A DNA stretch of 64,000 nucleotides from Apus apus (Eukaryota > Chordata > Aves > Apodiformes > Apodidae): NCBI RefSeq assembly GCF_020740795.1, contig NC_067304.1:4516056-4580055 (forward strand), written 5' to 3'. The notes under the pieces were generated by a model. The model was not told the DNA's origin, did no database searches, and saw only the letters and a program-made list of their open reading frames with translations. Of the stretch, positions 48,101-60,100 are shown piece after piece. Position numbers and translations under genes: made by a program. How positions within the stretch are numbered: the first letter of the stretch is position 1; every line of letters starts with the position of its first letter.

Positions 48101-51100
48101 CCTTCATTTCTTCGTGGGCTTTGGGGCACTGCTCAGCCCACTGATAGCTGACCCCTTCCTCTCAGACACCAACTGCATCCTCTCAAACTCCACGGCCAAC
48201 GCCTCCAGCAACCTCCCCCACATCCGCAAGTCCCTGGTCCCGCACCATCCGGGCAACCTGTCCCACTACGACCTGCCCATGAAAGGCATGGTGGTCACAC
48301 GTGTCTCCTACGCCTTCTGGATCATGGCCCTCATCAACGTAAGTGCTGCAGCTGGGGTGGCCCAAGCTGGGGACACCCCTGCTTCTCAGCTTGGCGGGTG
48401 GTTTGAGGGGGGTGTTGGTGCCTGTTGGGTGGTCCCAGCCATGGAAGGAGGCCTGAGGGTGGCTGTGGAGGTTCATTTTTATTTTTTTTTTTCCCCCAAA
48501 TGCCCAGTTTTCAGCTGGCACCTTGGGCAGGAGGGCAGGACTCTGGAGCTGGGCCAGTGGCTGCTGCATAGTCAGATGTGACAGGGCTGATGTACCGTCC
48601 TGTGGGATTTCTCTGACCTCTGGGGAAGCAGGTTGTACCTCCAGCGTCCCCCTGGGCAGGAGCTACACCTCTATATAACCTGTAATTATACCTATGTAGA
48701 ACTGCACTCAGAGCCAGAGGGTCTTCCTCCGTGGTCAGTCTGGGAATGGAAGCTTGATCAGGAGTCTCTGCCTATTCACTGTGTTTCCCTGGAGATTTGC
48801 AGCAGATGTAAAAGCCCCTCCTTTGTGAGAGGGCTGGGGTTTAGTTCCCATCCTCTTTCTCTGCCCTGCTGAATCCCAGAGCTGGTCTCCAGCAAGAAGC
48901 TCTTGCCTGCAGGCTCTCCCTTTGAAACATGGCCCAATTCCTTATGCCCCCAATTAATACCTGAATCCCAGCAGGGTTAAATACAGCTGGTCCCTTGCCC
49001 AGCCTCCCTGGGCTGTGGCTGTCCCCATGCCTGTCCCCAGCCCTCTGCAGCAGAGCTAGATAAGCTGCTGCTGTCATCTCCCTGGTGGCACCAGCCCTGG
49101 GAGCGGGTGTGTAATTGTCCAAGTAGCTCTGGAGTGAGAGCAGAGGAGCCTGTGGTTGCATAAGGATTCCTGGTGCTCCTTCTCCCTGTCCCAGCCTGAG
49201 GAGCAGCCCCTGACCTCCCTCCACTCCATCTGCACTAGGTCTTTAGAGTGCTCTTGGAATTCCCATTTGTCCAGGACTCCAGCAGTGCCCAGTGCAGGGG
49301 CTTTTGCTGGGCCCAGGCAGGCAGGTCGCTGGGGTGAGGGGCAGAGCAGCACCCGAGCTCCTGGGGCAGGGGCTGCAACGAGCTGCTCTGCTGAGCTACC
49401 AGAAAGGATGCTCTCTGCCCAGGAGGAGAAGCCAGCTTAATTACCTCTGACTTCGGCGTATGCCGTGGGAAATGTGCTTTTAATTACGCCAGAGTGTTAT
49501 CTATTTTGCCAGTCAATCTTGAGAAAACTAATTTAATTCTGAAGGCAACATTTTAATATCTGCCTTGAACACCGCGACGTGTCTGGTGATCTGGAGCACT
49601 GGTGGGAGGGTGATTGTCAGACCCCTCTCTGTTCCTGGTGGTGTCTCATGGACATTTTGGGAGCAGGATGGGACCCTCAGCTGGTCCCACCGTGTCCATA
49701 GCAGGTTGTGAGCTGGGCTGGTGCATCACTGCACACCCAAGGGCTGTTTGCAGGTGTGGGTGTTTTGCACGTGCTGTGTGGGATCCCCAGGAATACTGCA
49801 GGGAGTCCCAGGAATACTGCAGGGAGCCTGATGGGTTTTGTGATGAGGATTAGGTAATAAATATAAGAGGAGTGGTGAGTTGGACATCTCTGGAGTGTGT
49901 GCCCTTGCCAAAGCTGAGCTGTTATTGTCTTTCCCAAAGCCTCACTGAGCTGACTTGATTCCTTGTTCAAACTAAATAACCCCCTGACTGGAGAGACTGG
50001 GAGCAGCTCAGCTCCAAAACTGCTGACCCTTCTTTAAGGTGTAAATGGCAGAGGAAAATGATGATAATTGGTATTTAAAACCCCAGGGAAGTGGATGAAA
50101 GGAGTAAGCTCCAGAAATGGAAACCAGGACCAGCAACTTTGTTATAAAATGGTCAAAACCACATTTCCATCCCAGTTTTCTGACAAGCTGAAATTATTAA
50201 TTTCCATTTCTTGCTTTGTTTAAAGTGGAAATGTCTCAATTTGACTTTGGCATAACTGCCATGTGTAAAGCTGACAGAACAGTTGTGTCCATGTTATTGA
50301 AGCAAAACATCTTTGATTTAGTAAAATGAAGTGGTTCAGCATTATCAAAATGAAGTGCTTGGCTGACTCCTGGCCAAAATTCTTCATTCTGAAAGAAAAA
50401 TTTGGCTTTTTTAATCTGGATTTGGAACAAAAAAAACATATTTTAAAAATCAGTTTCCCACAGAACGGAAATTTCATCATCCAGCCCATTCCGAGGGGCT
50501 GGAAATGAGGAAAATGTTCCTCTGAGAGGGATGTGTTTGTCCGGAAGGTGGTTTCCCAGGGGAAGTGTGGGACACTCCATTGTGCTTAGGTTGCAGGGAT
50601 ACAATAGCAGGGAATGGTCCCGTGCTCCTGGGGGGAGAGACTGAAATAGAAACTGGAGGGAAGGAGCCTGGATCATACCCCTGCTGGGTGGTGTGATGCA
50701 GCAAGTTGTTGAGTTTATAATAACGGTTTAAAGCTGCCAAGGGGAGGGGAACATTCCCAGGGATTTGGTGAGTGGAGCTGGAGCACCAGTGGTGGGGCTC
50801 TGGCTGCCCCCTTAGCCCTGCAGCCCCTGCCAGCTCCCAGCAGGGTGCTCAGGTGCTCAGTCTCCTCCTTAGGAAACAAAGAAAAGCAGAGCTGCCCTGG
50901 GAAGAAATCCCAGGAGCAAATGGTTATCCCAAATCACTGCTGGCTCCAGAGGGAGGGCTGCTCGGAGGTGGGGGCTGGAGGTGGCCAGCTGGGTGTGGTT
51001 GGGTTGTTGTGGGGCATCATCAACCCTGCAGGGCTTTGAGGAGCAGTGTCCTCATTTTGGGGGCTGTGTCTCCTCTCTGGTTCTCGCTGTCTGGGCTCCC

Positions 51101-54100
51101 TGCAGGGTGGGAAGGCTCTGACAGCCCTTTGCCTGGTGCCCAGCAGCTCATGTCAGCCCCAAGAGAACTGAAGCTGCTGTAGGAGCTGAGCAGCAAGATC
51201 CTGCCCCTGGGAGCCTTGGCAAGTGTCCTGGGCCAGGGGGGCTGCAAGGCTCATCTTTCCCATCCCAGCTCTCTGGGGATGGGGACAGGGGCTCAGCACC
51301 CACCCAGCAGCCCTGTGCTCATGTGGGACAGTCCTCAACTTGTCCTGTGGCTGGGGTAGGCTGCTCCTCTGGGATGGATTTGCCCCTTTGCTCAGTGAAA
51401 AGTGCCCTGGCAGGGCCCTGGTGTCTGGCTCTGTTTGCTCCTCCCCATCTGCCCCTCTGATAACTGGAGCTGCTGTCGTGGCTGCTCCAGCCCCTCTGCA
51501 CACCCTGGGTTTATGGCCAGCCCTTCCTGTGGGCCAGGTGGCCACAGGTGACTGTCCCCAAGGCAATGAGCCAGCCAGTGTTGCAGGAGACAGGGCTGCC
51601 TCAGGTTGGAGCCCCGAGAACCTGCTTTTTCTTGAGCTTGATCCTTTGCTTCTCCTGACCTTTCCTTGAGGCTGTGGCTGCCCATGGGTGAGGGCCATGG
51701 GTGTTTGGCCACGGCTGAGTCTCCAGCTTTTGGGCATTTCCTACCAGAAATGGCCAGGGCTGGCGAGCAGCTCATAGGGCTGGTGGGGTCAGAGCACCCA
51801 AGGTGCTGCCAGCCTCAGGGTGATCCAGTCTGGGTACAGCAAAAGGGACCCTTGTGCTTTGGAGGTGGGGATCTAGGGAGCAGGGACATGCCTGTGGTTT
51901 GAGTGGGAGTTGGGGGAGTCCAGAGCTGAGGCCCCTTTCTACATAGACACCAAGTGCTCCTTAGGGCTGGAAGTGCCCAGAGACACTATCTGTAGGGCCA
52001 GGCCCTCTGCGTGGGTATTTTTTTTGCAAAATCTGCAATTTAGAAGAATCAAAACAGTTCCTGACCTCCGGAAGGATTAGAACTATCAAGCAAACGCGTT
52101 TTTCTTCCATGGGACCGAACTAACTGTTCCTATTCCCATTGTTCCCAGAACAATGAAGTCCTCCTAAACGAATTCAGACAAGAGAGGCGGGGGGTGGGGT
52201 GGGGTGGAGGGAATTCTCCATACATTTAAATCATGCCACGAGCCAACAAAAAGCAGGAAATTTGGAGCTGGAGCCTGTGCTTGTTCACAGACATGTAGAA
52301 AACAAGCGCTTGGCGGCTGGAGAGTCAGCTGTCACTTAGGATTTCCTGGCTTTCTCCCCCAGTTTGTTGCAGAATAAACACCACTCGGTTGTGGTGGGAG
52401 GAGGAGGGAGGGCTGGGGCAGACTGGGCTTCAGTTGCTCCCTTCTGTTTTCTCTTAAAAAAAACAAACAACAAAACCCAAGGAAGAGCAAGTCCCTCCGG
52501 GCTCGGAGCCGTGGGTGGGAGCAGGAGCAGGAGCAGGCTGGTCCCCAGGCACGTGGCAGGGAGGGGGACAGTGCTGTTGGGCCTGGCATCTGGGGCTGCC
52601 ATGGGATGGATCCAGTGGGAATCACAGGATCTTAGGGGTTGGAAGGGACCTGGGAAGACCACCCAGCCCAACCCCCTTGCCAGGGCAGGGGCACCCAGAG
52701 CACATCACACAGGAACGTGTCCAGGTGGGTTTGAATGTCTCCAGTGAGGAGACTCCACAGCCTCTCTGGGCAGCCTGTCCCAGGGCTCTGTCACTCTCAC
52801 AGTAAAGAAGTTCTTCCTGATATTCACATGGAACCTCCTGTGTTCCAGTTTGCACCCGTTGCCCCTTGTCCTGTCACTGGACACCACTGAACAAAGCCTG
52901 GCTCTGTCCTCCTGACACTGCCCTTAATGTATTTGTAAACGTTGATGAGGTCGCCCCTCAGTCTCCTCCAAGCTCAAGAGACCCAGCTCCCTCAGCCTTT
53001 CCTCATCAGGGAGATGTTCCACTCCCTTAAAATGTCCAGGCCCACAGTCCCTGTGGGTGTTGGCACAGGTGGAAAGCCCTGGCTGCAGGGAATGGTGCTG
53101 GTGGGACTGTGATGTGCTGGGAGATCAGCGTCCCTGGGTGCAGGGGGGGTCTGTGGCTGTGACAGGAAGACTTTGTCTGGAGCATCCTTGCTCACCAGGT
53201 GGCACCACGGGGCTGTTTGAAGCTGGGGCCGTTGGCCTGGAAACCACTTACCAGGTGCCAAGCAGCCTCTGCTGATGGCTGGAGAGGGGCAGAGCTTGCT
53301 CTTCCCTCACCAGAGTTGCAGCCACAGGAGGTTTCCCAGTCGAGCTGTTCTTCTCTCTGCAGGGAAAAGCTGCTTCGTTATTGTCTTTCTTTGGGCAGAA
53401 GGGGGGAAATGCTGGGAGAGCAGAACATTTCAGTTCTGAAGGGCAGCTTTGGTGCTTCACCAGGTTTGCATTTAGGTGCTTTCTGTTCCAGTGTCCCTGT
53501 CCCCCCTCCTAGGTGAGTGTTCCCCAGCCCTGGCATCCCACAGGGACTGGCAGGAGGTGCCCCAGCCATGCTCTGGGTTAGGACTCTTGGCTTTTAACAT
53601 GTTTTCTTTATTTCCCCCCCCCCACTAGTTCTAACAACCTCCACCCTTCCTGGTGGCTCCTTGCTCTGCTCTCAGCCTCTCTCCTTGCTCGTGGAGGTTA
53701 ATTCAGGCACATCAGCTGCAGGTGCCAAGAGCAGCAGCTTCCTAGAAGGCCCTCGTGCCCAGGGAACGGGGCTGTGTTTTGTGTGAGGCTCGTGGTCCTT
53801 ACCTGCCCCTCTCTGCTCCTCCCCAGCTGCCTGTCCCCATCGCAGTGTTTCTTCTGCTCTACAAGGAGAGGATGGTTCCCTGCTTCCCCAGCTCCAGCCA
53901 CCCCCTGCTCTCGGCCGACGAGCTGGCGATGGAGACGCGACCCCCGGAGAAGGAGGATCTCTCCACCAGCACCATACAGAGACCACAGGCAGCAGGAGGT
54001 GAGCTGGGGGCACCTCTGGTGGGTTTGGAGGAACGAGGGGGGGAGCAGGGGGAGAAAAAGCCATATTTCTGAGGGCCTCTGTTGAGTTTAACCAGCAAGA

Positions 54101-57100
54101 TCCATTGCTGCGAAGGAGGAAACTTTCCAAAATGTACACATGAATGTAATCAAGAAGTACCCAAACAATCCAGTTTGGTGCTCAGTTGCCCTCCAATTAG
54201 ATGGGACCTGAACAGAGATTAGCATCCTGCTGTTTGGACTCCAGGCTGCCCTGAAATTAGACCTGGGCTCCCAAGTTGTTTAAGTACACGTGAAAGTTGT
54301 GGCTCTTCTTCTCCTCCTGGTTTTGGGTCAGGTTTTGAGCTGGCTCTGCCAACTGCTCAGTTTAAGAATCAGAACTCTGATTTTCATACATCTGAAAGCA
54401 ATAAGGACACTGCCCTTGTTGAGGGGAAGTTAAATGCCAGCAATAGTTTGCTCTTGAACTTGTGACTACACCCTGTTTTGGGGACAATAGTGACATTGTT
54501 CTTTGCTACCCAAGAGAAACACATCGAAGGAAATTCTTCAGCTAAATAGAGAATCTCAGAAGTAATAATAATTTAGGGTTATCAGAGGAGTGTTTTGTGT
54601 TATTACAGAAGAGGCGGCTTTACCTGAACAATAAAAGGAAATTTTGGGGAATATTCAAGGCAGAGGCAGGTGGGGATGTGGTGAGGTGCTGCTGTAGGTG
54701 TCCCGAGCAGGGTGGGTTCTCTGGTGTCAGAGACAGTTGTGCTCAGCTGGTAGCATTTCCCTTAGCTGAAACATTGGTGTTTCTTTCCTCAACCCCACTG
54801 CCTGTTTTCACACAGCCCACTGGAGCTTCCTTTTCTTCAGATCTCGATCTTCCTCTTAAACACAGTTGAGATTTATCCTTAGAGAAGCAGGAAGGCTGTG
54901 CTGCCATCCTGCACAGACATGTCTGTGCTGGCAAAATCCCTCCTTCCCCATGCAAGTAGTGAGAATTCCATCTTTGCTGTGCAGGAGCAACTGTCTCACC
55001 TGCACAGGACTCCAGGTGCTGTGACCTTCACACCAGCCCCAGATTGGAGCAAAAGGATGGGACAGTCAGGAATTCCTGGGGTCCTGACCCCCAGCTTTGC
55101 CAGGCTGTGGCTCCCAGTCATCTGTTCAGAGGAGGCAGCACTAGCAGTGTGTTTATCACCTCTCTCCTGAGTTTGGCTTGTTTAGTTATCATTTGTCTGA
55201 GAGATGGGAGGTGTCCTGGGCAGGACTCTGCTGTGTGGTGGCACCAAGGATTGAGGGGCTCAGAGCATGAGTGCTGCCATCAAAGGGGCTTGTTGCCATT
55301 GCCTGTAAGAAGGGGCCAGCAAGGTGTTGCTCCTAAATGGGAAGAGGAGCACAAGCAGCTACTGTAAGAGAAGCAGCCAGTGTCCCAGAGAGCCCAGTCT
55401 GTGGCCAGCAGCCCATAAGCACATCTGTCTTCCTTCTGAAAGTGTATAGGGAGGTACAGAAAGAAGTTGTGCCAGCAGGGGTTAGCAGTGCTCCACCCTG
55501 GTCACCGTCCTCTATGAATCTCTGTCTTGCAGCTGAGCACAAAACAAATCCCCGTTGGGCTGGCACCCACCCAGCCCCAGGGGGACGTTCCAGCTAAGTT
55601 TGCTTTGCATTGTTTTTCACCAGGTCATGATGACTTATTTAGCTGCTGCCAAAGCAAAAACTTCAGAGGGGCTTCTTACACCTACTTCGCAGTCCACATC
55701 ACTGGGGCTCTTGTTCTCTTCATGACTGATGGGATTGTGGTGAGTTCAGCTGATAGAGGGATCTTGTCTGAGCAAAGCTTGATGGCTTTTCTTCCTCCTA
55801 AGTCACCTGGAGCAGCCCAGGCCCAGCACAGTCCTCTGAGTGCAGTGGGCTGGACCTGAGGGTCTGCTGGTTCCCAAGGCAGCTCATTCAGAGCTAATCA
55901 CAGTCAGGCTGGTATGTGCCCTGCTTCTTGGGAGGGTTTTGTGGCTTCTCCTAGGCTCTGTGTTGTTACAGCTAGGTGGCTACTGCTAACCAGGCCAGTT
56001 TAGAGCTAGAGTTGTGATGTTGTCTACTTGTGGGCAGTGGAGGACTCTTCTCATTTCAGCCAAGGGGCAAGAACAGCTTTGGTTTATTTCCTAAGAAATG
56101 GTGGCTCTTTGTTTGACCCATCTGAGCCCACAAAAGCCAAGAGAAGAACATGTGGGGATGGTGCCACCTCTCTGTAGTGGCCTGGCAGCGTGTCCCTGGC
56201 CAGCACAGGCACACAGGGGTCTCCATGTGTAGTAATGTCCTTCTGTCCAGGCCAGGAAGGTTTGCTCTGGGCTGGCAAGTTGATGTTCTGTTTCTTTCAA
56301 CGGTTTTGTCTCAGTTTCCCCCACACTAAAACACTGCTGAGTCTTACTAGGGCATGAAGCAGGGCCCTGAAAGATGAGCAGGGTTACACAAAGCAGCTGT
56401 TAGGAACTTTCCAGAGCCTCCATCTTCAGGGATGATCACCTCCAGGTTCTTTATGTGATAAGTTTTGAGTATATGCAATCCCAAAAGGCAAGGCAGTCCC
56501 CAGGGAAGAGAGCATCTCTACAGCTAGGAGCTCAGCATGTGTTTTACCTGGTATTGCTGGCAACTCTTGCCCTTGTAGGAGACCTTAAGCCCCTCTGCTT
56601 TTGGTGGGAGCCTGTCTGCAGCTGCCAACCCTTGGGAACAAGGGTGGTGGAGGTGTGGTAGCAAATCCATAGGTGGGCTCTCCAGTGCTATCACAGTGAC
56701 TATCTGAGGGCCAGGTTGAAGTTGCAAAGCCTGGCAGCCCCCCCCAAGCAATGTGAGCAGCTGTTTGTTTGCCCTGCAGGGAGAATACTCGGGCTTCATC
56801 TACAGCTACGCGGTGGAAGAGCCGCTCTCCGTGGGACACAAAGTGGCCGGGTACCTGCCCAGCCTCTTCTGGGGCTTCATCACCCTGGGCAGGCTCATCT
56901 CCATCCCCGTGTCCTACCGAGTGAAGCCAGCCACCATGGTCTTCATCAACGTGGTAAGGCTGGGGCACTGTGGTGTCCTTGGCCCTGTCTGCTCTGGCTG
57001 TGGCGTGTGGGGCTGCAGGGGCAGCTGAGATTTGCAGCTTGGGTTGCACTGGTTTTCTGAGCTTGCACCTCAGCTAATCCAACATTAGGTCTGTGAAAAC

Positions 57101-60100
57101 ACCTCGTAAAGTGTCTTCTAACTTTGTTTACTTTGCAGACTGTCTTCTCTGGCAGCTACAGGGAAGTGTACTGCCTGTGTTAGCCATGGGACAGAGAAGG
57201 CAGATTGTGCAGTAAACTCTCCTTAGACTGCAGCAGCTGTCAAAGAAACCACCTAGATTAATAAAGCACATTCACTTGAAGGAATCCTTTAAGGAAATGC
57301 AGGAAAGATGCATGTTAAGGATGTGCGGGCAGCAGGGAGGGAGCTGCTCTCGTTCACACTTCTTACCAAAAGAGAAAAAAACCAAGCAAACAAAGAAACC
57401 AAATGAGACGCACCAGTGGGGTCATTTCAGCAATTAACTGCAGTTAGAATTCCCTGCCTTCAGGATCCATAAGGGCCTGATGGAGGCAGGACAAGTCGCT
57501 CGTGCTGGTTTTGCAGAGCTCCCTCTGCTGGGGCCAAGCCCCTCAGCTCGGGTCCCTCTGCCCTGCTCGCTGCTCCAGCCGGAGCTGCCCCCTCTGTCTG
57601 GGCAGACACAGCGAGGGGATCCATGGGCTCGATGAAGAAGACTTAGAGAGGTTGGTGCTGGTCTTTTCTCACAGGTAGTTAGCGATGGAACAAGAGGGAA
57701 GGGCTTCAAGCTGCAACAGGGCAGGTTCAGGCTGGACATTAGGGAAAAAAATGTTCACAGCAAGAGTGGTTGGACACTGGAACTGCCCTGGGAGGTGGTG
57801 GAGTCACCAGCCCTGGGTGTGTTTAAGGATGGTTTGGATGTGGTGTTGGTGGGAGACGGGTTAGGGGAGAACTTTGTAGAGTAGGGATGATGGTTGGACT
57901 CAGTGATCCCGAGGGGCTTGTCCAACCTGAAAGGTTCTGTGATTCTATTGAGACATGGAGACACGATGGCAGTAGCAGTCCTGTTGGATTTAAAGCTGCA
58001 GAGAAGAAGTATTTTTTTTAAACACCACTGTGAGTCTCTACCTAATGAAGTTGAGGCTTAACTACCAGGCTGGGTCATGAAGTCCTGTTATAAAAAGTAC
58101 CAAATTCTTTGGTACTTTGGATTTTCTTTGGTTACTTAAGTTTTCTAGAGACCACAATGTTTTTTCAGTATAGTTTATTTTATTTTCCAGATTATTTGCT
58201 TAAAAAACAACCAAACAAATCTAGAGCCTATTGCAACTCAGCATCTACTTCCCTAGTGACTCTGTGTGTGTTGTTCACAGGTTGGAGTCCTGATCACCTT
58301 CCTCCTGCTCCTGATTTTCTCCTACAGCATCGTGTTCCTGTTTGTGGGGACAGCATCCCTGGGGCTGTTCCTCAGCAGCACCTTCCCCAGCATGCTGGCC
58401 TACACTGAGGACATCCTGCAGTACAAAGGTGAGCTGCCATCCAGGCACTTCTGGTGGGCTTGGGAAAACCAGGGATTGTTCAAGGGCTCAGATACCATCA
58501 CTCCTGCTTTGGAATACAGTGTTTATTCAAGCTTGTAGTCAGAAAACCAGACTGCACAAATCCCAGCTTCATTGTACTAATAACTTCTCCAGGCAGGGAT
58601 CCAGCCTGGTTCTTGGTTTCCTGCAGCTTTAGGGCCCTGGGCACTGAGAGGAATGTCTGCTCTAGAGACTTAGAGGGAGCTGGTTTTGGAAACATCACCC
58701 AGATTATCAATGAACTGAAAATCCCTGAGTTTGGCCAGTGCTTACACGTCCCTGCCAAGCTGTGTCTTTGGGGCAGTGATAAGGAAGGATTAACATCTTT
58801 CCAAGAAGAAGCAACATCATCTCTGCCAACAGAGATGAGTGACAGAACCAGAGGTGGTTTTTTGGCTTGAACTTTTACCTTTCTGCAGCACCACAGGTTG
58901 GAAGAGGCAAGTCTCAAGAGTAGATAGCACCATACATTAAGTATTGGTAAAGCTTGTACGGATTGATCATGGAAGAGCAGTTTAAAGAAGCCACAGGCTG
59001 ATCCTGCTGGTGCTTTCACCTGTTCCTTGCCAGCATCACTCACCCTGTTCCTTTGCAGGTTGTGCCACAACCGTGCTGGTGACTGGAGCTGGAATTGGAG
59101 AGATGGTGCTACAGTTACTGGTGGGATCGGTAAGTGCAGGCAGTCCCAGTCCTGGCTGTGCAGAGCTGCTGGAGAGCACAGCAGCTCCCAGCAATGAGGC
59201 TCTCACTGAGGGCTGATGAGGTGGGAGGGTTACACTGACATCTCTGCTCCCTTTCCCCCTCCGTTTGCAGATTATACATGATCAGGGCAGCTACAGTTTC
59301 CTGGTCTGCGGGATGATCTTTGGAGGCCTGGCCTTTACCTTCTACGCCTTCCTCTTGTTTTTCCACAGGATGTACCCTAAGCCCTCATCAGGTAAGAAAG
59401 CACCAGCTCTGAGCCCTGCTTCATCATGAGAGGAAGAGTGGCACATGCTCCACTCCATAACCAGGCTGCAGCACTCCAGCAAAATGCAAGGAAATGTTTA
59501 TTTTACTCCTGCTTCCCGTCCCTTCTTCCTGCTTTGACTTGCCCACGAAGCCTTGGCAGCCACAACTCAGGCTTTGCTTGTTTTTTTCTGCTGGAGAGGC
59601 AAGGGAAAAGTAGGAATGGTGTGTGAATCACAGAGGAATGATAAAGCACATAAGACAGTAGCTGTGAGAGCCCTGCTGTGCCATGGCAGGACTAGCAGCA
59701 GTAAGTACAGACTGCACGAGCTTCCCTACACTGTTCCCTGGCTAAAATCCAGGGAATAAGTGGGTCTGCCATCCAAAGGCAGCTGTCAGGCTCTTGAGAA
59801 GAGCCTCACTGATAAAGGATTTCTCTTACAGTTTGCCTCAGGCTGCAGCCACTATTTGCTTTTATAAGAACCTTTTGTAAGAGGAGCACTGTGTGATGGG
59901 CAGAAAAATTATTCAGGTTACTGGAAATGGAGGCCTTTTTATTCCATGACCAGTGAAGTAAACTGGGAGGTGTGGTGGGGGGATAGAAGAACCATGTCCA
60001 TGTCTGGGAGAGCTGGGGCATATTCCCTCCAAATGGAATCACAGAATGCATTGGGTTGGAAGGGACCCTTAAAGGCCATCTAGTCCAGCCCCCCTGCAGC

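Larger units (their letters stand above)
48339..53826 (+). other. MFSD4A: MFSD4A intron 3
   Basis: A 5.5-kb GT-AG intron. It contains an AT-rich unique block (49435-49600), a block with a 19-bp palindrome and a G-run (about 52020-52340), a 21-bp duplication and a minus-strand CR1. No extra exon seen. Confidence 0.8.

Noticed and set aside
47837-48151. A + strand open frame overlapping MFSD4A exons 2-3
   Set aside because: Out-of-frame shadow of the MFSD4A exons; it crosses the intron and matches nothing.
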